Below are positions 8,949 to 17,199 of a DNA stretch of 64,000 bases, one piece after another (positions within the stretch are counted from its first letter, which is position 1; each line of letters opens with the position of its first letter). The notes below the pieces were generated by a model. That model searched no databases. It saw only the letters and a list, made by a program, of their open reading frames with translations, and was not told where the DNA came from. A program made the position numbers and the translations under genes. This stretch comes from Thalassospira indica. Lineage in GTDB: Bacteria; Pseudomonadota; Alphaproteobacteria; Rhodospirillales; Thalassospiraceae. Location of the stretch: assembly GCF_003403095.1 (NCBI RefSeq), contig NZ_CP031555.1:3536001-3600000 (forward strand), given 5' to 3'.

Positions 8949-9875
8949 ATGATGGAACAAATTGGACTGGAACGTCTGACAGGTTTGATTGCATTTGCCC
9001 GGGCCGGTGCGCTGGGCAGCTATACCGCTGCGGCCAGATCACTTTCAATTTCACCATCTGCTGTCAGCAAAAGTGTGCAACGCCTTGAGAATCATCTGGG
9101 GGTTTCGCTTTTCACCCGGACCACACGGTCGCTGAAACTGACACCCGAAGGTCAGGATCTTCATGAACGTGCGATCAGGCTGCTGCGCGAGATGGAAGAT
9201 ATCGAACAGGCCGCGATGAAGGCACGCTCCGAACCATCCGGAACATTGCGCATTTCCGCCCCCCTGACGATCGGGTTGCATGTCATCGCCCCTGCGTTAC
9301 CGGCATTCCGCAGTCAATATCCCAATGTCCGGATCGACCTTCGCATGAGCGATCAGATCGTCGACATCATCGAACAGGGCATTGATATTGCTGTTCGCAT
9401 TGGCGAACTCGAAGATTCACGCCTGATTTCACGCCAGTTGGCACCTCACAAGCTTTGTGCCTTTGCCTCGCCTGCCTATCTGGCGCAACATGGCACGCCG
9501 CGCCATCCCGATGACTTAAAGCAGCACGATACCGTCAGCCTGCGTTATCAAAGCACCGGGCGGATGTTCAATTGGCCGTTCCGGATTGGCGGGAAAATCA
9601 TTGAAGTTATCCCGGATGCAGGACTTGTCGTGGATGCAAGTGACGCACTCGTCGCGGCGCTTGCCGCAGATGGCGGTATCGGGATTAGCGCAACCTTTAT
9701 CGCCGCCCCATATGTCGAACGCGGTGAACTGGTCCCGGTTCTGTCGGATTTCGCGGTCGAACGCCACAAGATCACGGCCCTTTGGCCCGAAAGCCGGCGC
9801 GCCAACCCCGCCTTGCGGGCCTTTATTCCGTTTTTGCAAAAGGCCTTTCAGGACCGGATGCAACCCGTGATCTGA
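8949..9875 (+). CDS. LysR family transcriptional regulator
   Basis: A 308-residue LysR protein. The helix-turn-helix contains [20 protein letters not shown], followed by the conserved [20 protein letters not shown], then an effector-binding domain with the [10 protein letters not shown] motif of the CrgA/DsdC-like branch. Starts at 8949 and 8952 are both ATG. No Shine-Dalgarno is seen, and the predicted -10 ends only about seven bases upstream, so the mRNA may be leaderless. It is divergent from the quinone-oxidoreductase-type gene that it probably controls. Confidence 0.85.
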   Translation: MMEQIGLERLTGLIAFARAGALGSYTAAARSLSISPSAVSKSVQRLENHLGVSLFTRTTRSLKLTPEGQDLHERAIRLLREMEDIEQAAMKARSEPSGTLRISAPLTIGLHVIAPALPAFRSQYPNVRIDLRMSDQIVDIIEQGIDIAVRIGELEDSRLISRQLAPHKLCAFASPAYLAQHGTPRHPDDLKQHDTVSLRYQSTGRMFNWPFRIGGKIIEVIPDAGLVVDASDALVAALAADGGIGISATFIAAPYVERGELVPVLSDFAVERHKITALWPESRRANPALRAFIPFLQKAFQDRMQPVI

Positions 9876-9881
9876 CCCAGC

Positions 9882-12389
9882 CTACATCCGGTTTTTAACC
9901 CTGCGCGTCGGTTCGGCGACCTGCGGGTCATCGGGCCAGTAATGCTTGGGATAGCGGCCCTTCATCTCGGCCTTTACCTGCGCATAGGACCCGTTCCAGA
10001 ACCCGATCAGATCACTTGTCACCTGTATCGGCCGTTGCGCCGGGCTAAGCAGATGCAAGGTCACCGCCACCTTGCCGCCCGCAATCTTTGGCGTTTCGGT
10101 CGCGCCAAACATTTCCTGCATACGCACCGGCAAAGCGGGTGTTTCACCACTATAATCAATGCGGATGTTTGACCCGGTGGGCACTTGCCAATGGGTGGGG
10201 GCCAGGCGATCCATTTCCTGTCGCTGGTTCCAGTCGATCCCGGCGAGTAACGCCTCAGACAGGTTGATCTGCTTAAGCTGGCTGCGTTTGGTGATCCCGC
10301 TCAGATACGGCGCCACCCAGTCTTCAAGCGACCCCAGCAGGCCGTCATCAGACATATCGGGCCAATGATCACCATCCACCCGATGCAAGAATGCCAAGCG
10401 TTCACGCAGACCGTTCGCGGCCTTGTCCCATGGCAGGCAATGCAGGCCGAGCTTGCGGATGCCCTCGATCATGGCCGATGTAATCGCATCGGGATCGGCT
10501 TCGTCATGGGTGGCTTTTTCATCCAACACCAGTGCGCCAATCCGGCGTTGCCAGCGGGCGGCAACCGCATCGCTTTGCGCGTCCCAGAAGACTTCCGTGC
10601 CCTCGGAAATCTGATCGGCAAAATGGGTTTCAAGGGTGGCACGCGCCACAGGTGCTGCAAGGCAAATCCTCGCCTCGCGCGCCTGCCCGTCCAGTTCGGC
10701 CACCGCGATATAGGGCTCCGACGCCAAGCTATCTTCATTGGGTAAAACACCGCCGCGCCCGCCCGACAGGCGATAACGCGCGTCCGCCCCCTTGCGCCGC
10801 TCCCCGATCCGGTCGGGATAGGCAAAGGCGAGCAACAAGCCAACCTCATCGGCCCGATCCACGCGCGCGGTATCGGGTTTTGCCAACCCGCCCTGCTTGA
10901 CAGCATCGCGCAAACGGCGGGCAAGTTGTTTGGCGGCCTCCGATATCATTTTGGGCGCCCGGCCCTTGATGATCGCCTCCACCCGGATGCGCAAATCCGC
11001 CCCGCGCCCGCGCATGAAATCACGATCAGACAACAACGCCGCCAGCGCACAGGCGACATCATCAAGACCAAGCTGCGCACCGCGCAACATCATATGCGCC
11101 AAGCGCGGATGGACCGGCAATCCGGCCATGGCCGTGCCCATCGGGGTAATGCGGCTCTCGCCATTCAAGGCCTCCAGCCCGCGCAAGAAATCACGCGCCT
11201 GACTGATCTTGGCCGCGTCCGGCACATCCAGCCACGGCAAGGTTGTTGGATCCGAAACGCCCCAGCGCGCGAGTTCAAGGGTCAGCGGCACCAGATCAGC
11301 CTCGGCAATTTCGGGCGCGGTAAAGGGTGCCCGCGCACGATGTTCATTTTCCGGCCAAAGTCGATAACACACCCCCGGTTCCAGTCGCCCGGCACGGCCA
11401 CGGCGTTGTTCGGCACTGGCTTGCGATGATTTCACCGTCACCAATCGGGTCATGCCCGATGCCGGATCAAAACGCGGCAAGCGTTGCAGGCCGCTATCGA
11501 CCACCACCCGAATGCCATCAATGGTAAGCGACGTTTCGGCAATGGCGGTGGCCAGCACCACCTTGCGCTTGTCATCCGGGGCGGGTTGGATCGCGATGTC
11601 CTGTGCCTTGGCATCCATCGCGCCATACAGCGGGGCGATGATGACATCACTTCCCACCGCATCCTTAAGCGCACTTTCAACCCGGGTGATTTCGCCCTGC
11701 CCCGGCAGGAAGGCCAGGAGCGATCCGCTTTCCTCGCGAAGCGCCGTTTTGATCGCGGATGTCATTTCCGCATCGATGCGGGTATTGCCCCATTTATCGG
11801 GCTTGGGGGCCAAATATTTCGTTTCAACCGGATAGGCGCGGCCTTCGGATGTGATCACCGGGCAATCGCCCATCAGTCGCGCAATCGGATCGCCATCAAG
11901 GGTCGCCGACATGACCACAAGGCGCAGGTCATCACGCAGTGCCCCCTGCGTTTCAAGGGCAAGGGCCAGGCCAAGATCGGCATCCAATGATCGTTCGTGA
12001 AATTCATCAAACAGGACGGCGGCAACACCGGAAAGTTCGGGGTCATCCTGAATCATGCGAACCAGAATGCCCTCGGTCACGACCTCGATCCTAGTGTCCT
12101 TGGAAATCTTGCTGTCAAACCGGACGCGATACCCCACACGCGCGCCAACCGCCTCGCCGAGTAACTGCGCCATGCGCCGCGCACTGGCACGCGCGGCCAG
12201 ACGACGGGGTTCGAGCATGATGATCTTCTGATCCCCGCGCCACGCACAATCAAGCAACGCCAGCGGCACCTTGGTCGTCTTGCCAGCACCCGGTGGCGCC
12301 TGCAAAACGGCATTGGTGCCTCCATCAAGCGCAGAGATAAGCTCTGGCAGGACGGCATCAATTGGCAGGGCGGGAAATCGGGAACTCAT
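9882..12389 (-). CDS. hrpB: ATP-dependent helicase HrpB
   Basis: An 835-residue DExH helicase. Motif I is APPGAGKTTKVPLALL near residue 32 and motif II is LLFDEFHERSLDADLGLA (the DEFH form typical of HrpB). Motif III is MSATLDG and motif VI is SSQASAEQRRGRAGR. A helicase-associated HA2 region and the HrpB-specific C-terminal domain follow, ending KGRYPKHYWPDDP, a highly conserved tail. Length equals the family norm (about 820). The biological role is uncertain (RNA or DNA metabolism). It is convergent with the LysR gene, with six bases between their stops. Confidence 0.95.
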   Translation of the reverse strand: MSSRFPALPIDAVLPELISALDGGTNAVLQAPPGAGKTTKVPLALLDCAWRGDQKIIMLEPRRLAARASARRMAQLLGEAVGARVGYRVRFDSKISKDTRIEVVTEGILVRMIQDDPELSGVAAVLFDEFHERSLDADLGLALALETQGALRDDLRLVVMSATLDGDPIARLMGDCPVITSEGRAYPVETKYLAPKPDKWGNTRIDAEMTSAIKTALREESGSLLAFLPGQGEITRVESALKDAVGSDVIIAPLYGAMDAKAQDIAIQPAPDDKRKVVLATAIAETSLTIDGIRVVVDSGLQRLPRFDPASGMTRLVTVKSSQASAEQRRGRAGRLEPGVCYRLWPENEHRARAPFTAPEIAEADLVPLTLELARWGVSDPTTLPWLDVPDAAKISQARDFLRGLEALNGESRITPMGTAMAGLPVHPRLAHMMLRGAQLGLDDVACALAALLSDRDFMRGRGADLRIRVEAIIKGRAPKMISEAAKQLARRLRDAVKQGGLAKPDTARVDRADEVGLLLAFAYPDRIGERRKGADARYRLSGGRGGVLPNEDSLASEPYIAVAELDGQAREARICLAAPVARATLETHFADQISEGTEVFWDAQSDAVAARWQRRIGALVLDEKATHDEADPDAITSAMIEGIRKLGLHCLPWDKAANGLRERLAFLHRVDGDHWPDMSDDGLLGSLEDWVAPYLSGITKRSQLKQINLSEALLAGIDWNQRQEMDRLAPTHWQVPTGSNIRIDYSGETPALPVRMQEMFGATETPKIAGGKVAVTLHLLSPAQRPIQVTSDLIGFWNGSYAQVKAEMKGRYPKHYWPDDPQVAEPTRRVKNRM

Positions 12390-12653
12390 ATGTTTTCAAT
12401 ACTCAGCTTGGCTCGGCAGATACCTGTTTGCGGGCATTGCCTAGCAATATCCCTGTGCGCTTGTCCGGGGCAATGAAAATTGCGCCGGATCTTGTCGGGA
12501 AACCAGTATCGGATTGATGCGGCTCAATGCGCGCCACCCCGATCATGATACAGTGGCCTTGTTAATTCGGGCAGTTTCCCGCCTTCGGCTTGATAACACA
12601 TGAAGGACGATCTGCGCACAATGTTCTCACCCCTCAGGAGTAGGAGACTAACC

Positions 12654-13088
12654 ATGAAAAGATTTCTCGCAATCACCGCAATCGGCCTGATGCTTGCTGG
12701 TGCTCTTGGCGTCGCCCAAGCGCAGCAAGGCACGCAAATGATGAACCAGACCGGCCAGGGAATGATGCAAGGCCAAGGTACGATGCAAGGTTCCGGCATG
12801 ATGATGGGTCAAGGTCAAGGCCAGGGTATGGGCATGGGATATGGCGCTGGCAACATGATGGGCCTCCGCAACGGTACCATGGGCCCCGGGATGATGAACG
12901 GTGGCATGATGATGGGTGGCATGATGGGCAAAATGCATGGCCCGGAAATGATGATCGTCATGATGGACACCAACGGCGATGGCCAACTGCAACTTGAAGA
13001 GTTCCAGGCCGTCCATAACCGGATGTTCAACTATCTTGACGAGAACGGCGATGGCCAACTGACCGTCGACGAGCTGCGCCAACGCTAA
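12654..13088 (+). CDS. Secreted methionine-rich EF-hand protein
   Basis: A 144-residue exported protein. The signal peptide MKRFLAITAIGLMLAGA ends at about residue 23 (VAQA). Residues about 25-103 are a low-complexity Gly/Met/Gln segment with about 25 methionines in MM and MMM clusters. Two EF-hand loops close the protein: DTNGDGQLQLEE and DENGDGQLTVDE, both with the canonical 1, 3, 5 and 12 acidic ligands. AGGAG lies before the ATG at 12654; the longer frame from 12600 would bury the signal peptide. Calcium binding is expected. The Met clusters resemble Cu(I)-binding Met motifs, but copper binding is inference. Confidence 0.8.
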   Translation: MKRFLAITAIGLMLAGALGVAQAQQGTQMMNQTGQGMMQGQGTMQGSGMMMGQGQGQGMGMGYGAGNMMGLRNGTMGPGMMNGGMMMGGMMGKMHGPEMMIVMMDTNGDGQLQLEEFQAVHNRMFNYLDENGDGQLTVDELRQR

Positions 13089-13097
13089 CCGCCGAGC

Positions 13098-14444
13098 TCA
13101 GTCACCGCGCCTGATACCAAGGATGATGCCCTGCTCCGCCCCGATGCGCTGCAGGGTCTTCATCCCGCGTGTCAGGCCATAGAGCGCTTCCATCGCGCCT
13201 TCAGCCTTGGCCCGCGATGCCGCCGCACGCGTGATATCGTATAGCGCGCGAAATGCCGGTTCAGGCAGGGTGCGCAAGGCCGCCTCCTTCTCCGCCCGAT
13301 CAGGGTCGGGATGGGCAAAATTGATGGGCGCGGTCGGGTCAAAATTCGACATGGTTTGATCTTGCAGGTTCGACAGGTTCGGGCCCGTGTTTTCTATCAC
13401 GATTGATAGCGCCCAGACCATCCATGCCTGCGTCCAGCGCACGTAGTTGCGCCGATCCGGCCTGCCGTCTTTCTTGATCCCGGCAAAGAACAGATCGCGG
13501 CTTGGATAAAAAAGATTTTCTGCGGCCCATTCTGCCACCCGGATCGCTCCGCCACGGTCCCCGAACCGGCAAAGACTTGCCATCGCCTGTGCAACTGCAT
13601 GGGCATCAAGGTAGCCATCCCGCCCGGCGTCGCTTCGTGGCAGGTCATTCTTATCGAAGCACGCCGCGCGATAGAATTGCCAGCCACATGCAATGGCATT
13701 GTTCAACCCGTCCATCCCTGACGCCCGCAATCGGTCGAGAAGATCAAGAACATAACCCGTGTGAAATCCGTCGACGAACCGGTGATGGGACCGCGTGCCA
13801 TAGGCCCAGCTGCCATCGGCCTTTTGTGCGGCGATAATGCGCTCCACCGCCTGTGTGGTTTTGTCATTCAGTCCGACCATCCGATACAGCACGAAGGCGG
13901 CCCACAGACTAGCATTATGTATTTCAACGTTACTGTGATCGAAATAGGCGAAATAACCTTCCCGCCAGAGCTTGCCTTCAACAAATCCTGTCGCATGAAC
14001 CAACGCCGGGTGATCCTTTTGCATCCCACTTTGAAGTAACGCATCAACGACAAAGCTGGTTACGATGGCATTGCTTTGATGGCGCGTGGCGTAAAACGCC
14101 CGCGCCTGCCATTCAAATGGATATCCCCATCCGCCATCCGGATTTTGCAGTTCCAACAGGCGACCGCGAACGTCACAAAGCACCACGCCCTGCGCGGCCC
14201 CACCCAGCAAGGCCAGCGTCTTCGGATTGACCATCTTGGGAATGTGAACAACCTTGCGCAAACCTTCCGGGCCACGCTTGATTGCCTGTAGCCACGTCAA
14301 CCGCGCCAAGCGAAACCGCCCAAGTCCACTTGCCCGAAACACAGCACTTTCAAGCCCGTCAAAGGGGTCAGCCCCGGCAAAGCCATCAGCGACCATACGG
14401 GCAAGGACCCGATCACAGATATAAATCAGACGATCCCTATCCAT
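13098..14444 (-). CDS. Alpha/alpha-toroid (terpene-cyclase/prenyltransferase-like) protein of the polysaccharide locus
   Basis: A protein of about 448 residues, no signal peptide. Several helical repeats carry cyclase-style QW-like turns: LQNPDGGWGYPFEW, AQKADGSWAYG and the VRWTQAWMVWALS region. This suggests an (alpha/alpha)6 toroid as in terpene cyclases, prenyltransferases or polysaccharide lyases, but no DxDD or DxD catalytic motif stands out. The ATG at 14444 overlaps the stop of the upstream ligase gene in ATGGATAG (eight bases), so the two are translationally coupled and probably act together on the exopolysaccharide. Function not recognised beyond fold. Confidence 0.6.
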   Translation of the reverse strand: MDRDRLIYICDRVLARMVADGFAGADPFDGLESAVFRASGLGRFRLARLTWLQAIKRGPEGLRKVVHIPKMVNPKTLALLGGAAQGVVLCDVRGRLLELQNPDGGWGYPFEWQARAFYATRHQSNAIVTSFVVDALLQSGMQKDHPALVHATGFVEGKLWREGYFAYFDHSNVEIHNASLWAAFVLYRMVGLNDKTTQAVERIIAAQKADGSWAYGTRSHHRFVDGFHTGYVLDLLDRLRASGMDGLNNAIACGWQFYRAACFDKNDLPRSDAGRDGYLDAHAVAQAMASLCRFGDRGGAIRVAEWAAENLFYPSRDLFFAGIKKDGRPDRRNYVRWTQAWMVWALSIVIENTGPNLSNLQDQTMSNFDPTAPINFAHPDPDRAEKEAALRTLPEPAFRALYDITRAAASRAKAEGAMEALYGLTRGMKTLQRIGAEQGIILGIRRGD

Positions 14445-15522
14445 GGTCACACCCCGCACGGGCGGCAATCCCGGCAGCAATTCCGCAACAGATCAGATAA
14501 TGCCCGTAATTCAACGTATTGTCCGTCACCATCGTCAGCATTGCCGAAAACAAAATACAAACCGCAAGGCGCGCATGGCGCACCGACCACAGCATCACAC
14601 CCCATCCGAAAAGCCAAAGCCCCGCACCCAGAATGCCGGTTTCAAACAGCATGCGGAAATGATCGTTATGAAGGGCCCCAAACGATGCAAAGGATTGATA
14701 ACCTGACAGGGTCTCCTCGACCGCCCCGGCTCCGAAACCCAACCATCTTTGCCCGACGGAGCCGCCTTGCCACAGCCCCCAGAAATCCTGCCAGAACGCC
14801 AGGCGGCCACTGCCATGGGTAAGAAACAGGCGCGGTAAATGAGACACGGCGATCCAGCCAACACCCGCAAGCACGATGACACCGACGAGCCATGTCATCG
14901 CGCGCGAGAACCGGATCATCCCGATCAGATTGACCAACATCGCCAACACCGCAATCCGGGTCTGGCTCAGCAAAACCGCCACGCTAGCCCCTGCTGAAAG
15001 CAACTGGTGCCCCCGCCACCGGGCAACCGAGCACAAGGCAAACAAGCCCAAAAACAAGAACGGCTGATTAAGACGCAATCCCTCATGCGTCATCTGAAAG
15101 GAACTTGAAAGCAGCAGGTAAAGCACAAGAACCGGGATCATAAGCCTAAGGCTGTCGCGACCAACCATACGCCCGACCAGAAGCCCGACCGGCAGCATCA
15201 ACAGGTTGCCGATCAGACGCAGCTTTTCCAAACTCGCACCATTCCCCGTCGCGATCAGGCCCGTTAACGCCGCAAGGATGAGCCCCCCAGTCAGCAAACC
15301 GCCCCCAACCCGGATTTGGCGCACGAACCGACACAGCAACGCAATCCAGAAACCAAGCAGAATAAGCTTTGCAGCCATTCCACCAGCACCTATCAGCCAG
15401 AGCGACACCCCCATCAGCAAATTACCCAGTAGCACAAGCCATAAAGGCAAAGTTGCTGGGTTATCGCGCAGATCGCGATTTTGCCGGTCGGCAATCGTCG
15501 CCAAAGAAACGGTTCCCTTCAT
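14437..15522 (-). CDS. O-antigen ligase/polymerase-like membrane protein
   Basis: A 361-residue inner-membrane protein with about ten to twelve hydrophobic helices and a large periplasmic loop near the C-terminal third (HLPRLFLTHGSGRLAFWQDF), containing the WLGFGAGAVEE and FGALHNDHFRMLFETG motifs seen in Wzy/WaaL-type proteins (the HNxxL-like His). Such proteins polymerise or ligate undecaprenyl-linked glycans on the periplasmic face. It is divergent from a second ligase-like gene 59 bp away, and its stop overlaps the start of the toroid gene. Confidence 0.75.
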   Translation of the reverse strand: MKGTVSLATIADRQNRDLRDNPATLPLWLVLLGNLLMGVSLWLIGAGGMAAKLILLGFWIALLCRFVRQIRVGGGLLTGGLILAALTGLIATGNGASLEKLRLIGNLLMLPVGLLVGRMVGRDSLRLMIPVLVLYLLLSSSFQMTHEGLRLNQPFLFLGLFALCSVARWRGHQLLSAGASVAVLLSQTRIAVLAMLVNLIGMIRFSRAMTWLVGVIVLAGVGWIAVSHLPRLFLTHGSGRLAFWQDFWGLWQGGSVGQRWLGFGAGAVEETLSGYQSFASFGALHNDHFRMLFETGILGAGLWLFGWGVMLWSVRHARLAVCILFSAMLTMVTDNTLNYGHYLICCGIAAGIAARAGCDHG

Positions 15523-15581
15523 GGCCGGTTGCCTCTCGCAAGCGGCGCGACAGGATGCGAAAATTCGGCTAGGCTAACGGT

Positions 15582-16934
15582 TTGGATTGCAACGCAGATT
15601 GGCTGACCTTGATGCTCAGGCTTTCGCAAACTTGTCTGATGGCGCAGATCATTCTTGCCCCGCTTTTGCTGGGCGGGCTGCGGACATGGGCGCTTGCCAT
15701 TCTGGCGATCCTGACCGGTATCGGCGTGCTTGCGATTTGCCTGCGCCCCGGTCCCGCACAAATCGGCAAGCACTTGCTTTTTCTTTGGATCGGGATCGCT
15801 GCACTGATTGGTTGGGCGATCCTGCAAAGCCTGCCGATCTGGCCAGTTCAAGCTTATCCGTTCAATGCGCCGCACGTTGCACTCGCCCCGCATGGTTGGC
15901 TGAATATGGCGACCTATCTGATCTGGCTGGGCGGTGTTGCGAGCCTGACTGCGCTGGTGGGACGCCTCAACACCCATCTGAACATCACCATCGCTCGCAC
16001 AATTGTCATCACCTGCGCCGTTCAAGTGGCGCTTGCAGCAGGTGCCGATGTGATGGGATGGCAGACGACATTCTGGTTTGCCAAACAGGCCCATCTTCAC
16101 GACTGGACCGGCAGCTTCGCCAATCGCACAGCGTTCGGAATTCTGATGGCGTTCGGTATTCTGGCCTGTCTGTTTTTGTATGATCAAAGCCGGGCCTTGA
16201 TCTCGGCCAAGCGCCTTGACCAGGCGGGTGGCTGGCTGGCGATTGCTGTGCTTTTTGCAGCGGCCCTCGTCCAAAGCCATTCGCGGTTGGTCTTTGTCAT
16301 GGCGCTGGTTGGCAGTGTGATTTTCATCATCTTGACCCCGCGCGAAAACGTGCAAAGCACTAAGCGGCTGATTGTAATCGCGCTTGGCATCATTGCGACC
16401 ATCACCATCGCAATCATGGCATCCCCGGAACTTTTCGACCGCTTCACCGACCTTGCCCGCAGTGATCTGATACAGCGCGATGATTTGTGGATCACCGCCC
16501 TGCAGGCGATTGCAGAAAGACCATTGACCGGATGGGGCACGGACAGCATTGGACTGGTCATTGCTCATTTCGCCACCCCGGACCTGAACGCCGATGCCCA
16601 CTGGTTTAGCAGCCATAACCTCTGGCTTGATGGCGCAATCATGTTTGGGGTTCCGGTCATGCTGATCCTCGCAACAGCACTTACACTCGCGATCAAAACG
16701 GTTCTTACAACGTGCCAGCAACCCGACACGCGTGCGCTTTTGATCGCCCTTTTGGCGATGGCAATGCTTTGCAGCATGGGTGATTGGGTCATGGTCATGC
16801 CCGCCCTTATTCTGCCGGTGGTGATGCAGGGGATGGCAAGCTTTGAAGCCGCACTTGCAGCCCTTCGCGCAATGCCTGCACCCTTGGATCACGCGGGGCA
16901 ATCGCCTGTGCCTGATCCTGAAGCTTTGCGCTAA
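15582..16934 (+). CDS. O-antigen ligase/polymerase-like membrane protein (second copy)
   Basis: A protein of about 450 residues with some twelve membrane segments. The central periplasmic loop has TDLARSDLIQRDDLWITALQAI followed by LTGWGTDSIGL and WFSSHNLWLDGAIMFG. The SSHNLWL motif is the Wzy/WaaL-type HNxxL signature. Two ligase-like proteins in one locus suggests one polymerase and one ligase, or two polymers. Starts are ambiguous: TTG at 15582, or ATG at 15612 (MLRLSQTCLM). The last 128 bases overlap the 3' end of the opposite gene at 16807. Confidence 0.75.
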   Translation: MDCNADWLTLMLRLSQTCLMAQIILAPLLLGGLRTWALAILAILTGIGVLAICLRPGPAQIGKHLLFLWIGIAALIGWAILQSLPIWPVQAYPFNAPHVALAPHGWLNMATYLIWLGGVASLTALVGRLNTHLNITIARTIVITCAVQVALAAGADVMGWQTTFWFAKQAHLHDWTGSFANRTAFGILMAFGILACLFLYDQSRALISAKRLDQAGGWLAIAVLFAAALVQSHSRLVFVMALVGSVIFIILTPRENVQSTKRLIVIALGIIATITIAIMASPELFDRFTDLARSDLIQRDDLWITALQAIAERPLTGWGTDSIGLVIAHFATPDLNADAHWFSSHNLWLDGAIMFGVPVMLILATALTLAIKTVLTTCQQPDTRALLIALLAMAMLCSMGDWVMVMPALILPVVMQGMASFEAALAALRAMPAPLDHAGQSPVPDPEALR

Positions 16935-17199
16935 GCACCAAATCATCCTCGGCCACTATTCCCGCCTTCAGCGCCAGCGAGACCGGATCAAACGGCCGTT
17001 CGACCAGCCGCTGTTTGAGCAGTGCGTCAAGTTCCGTGCCATCGACCACCATCGCATCACGCTCTGCACCAAAGCCGCCTCCGTTGGCAAAGGCTGCGCG
17101 TTTGTTTTCAAGCTGCGATAGCGCCCTGCCTTCCGAAACCAGGACCACGCCGCCAGAGCCAATCAACAGCAGGGCAATCACAATCAGGGCAGCCTTCAT
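16807..17199 (-). CDS. Small membrane-anchored protein of the Wzc operon, unknown function
   Basis: A 130-residue protein. It has a short cytoplasmic start, one hydrophobic helix (LIVIALLLIGSGGVVLVS), then a soluble, probably periplasmic helical part ending in a Pro/Ser-rich tail (SLPSPASPPAE). It starts in an ATGA overlap with the stop of the Wzc-like gene (17196-17199), which supports it being a real, coupled gene. Its final 128 bases lie antisense to the end of the neighbouring ligase-like gene. No family recognised; it is probably an accessory to chain-length control. Confidence 0.6.
   Translation of the reverse strand: MKAALIVIALLLIGSGGVVLVSEGRALSQLENKRAAFANGGGFGAERDAMVVDGTELDALLKQRLVERPFDPVSLALKAGIVAEDDLVLSAKLQDQAQAIAPRDPRVQALREGLQVRLQSLPSPASPPAE

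Noticed and set aside
9516..9863. Minus-strand frame within the LysR gene
   Set aside because: Shadow of a well-supported gene on the other strand; no ribosome site or domain.
15519..16946. Long minus-strand frame of 475 codons opposite the second ligase-like gene
   Set aside because: Its translation is rich in His, Gln and Arg with no domain, while the plus strand encodes a clear membrane protein.
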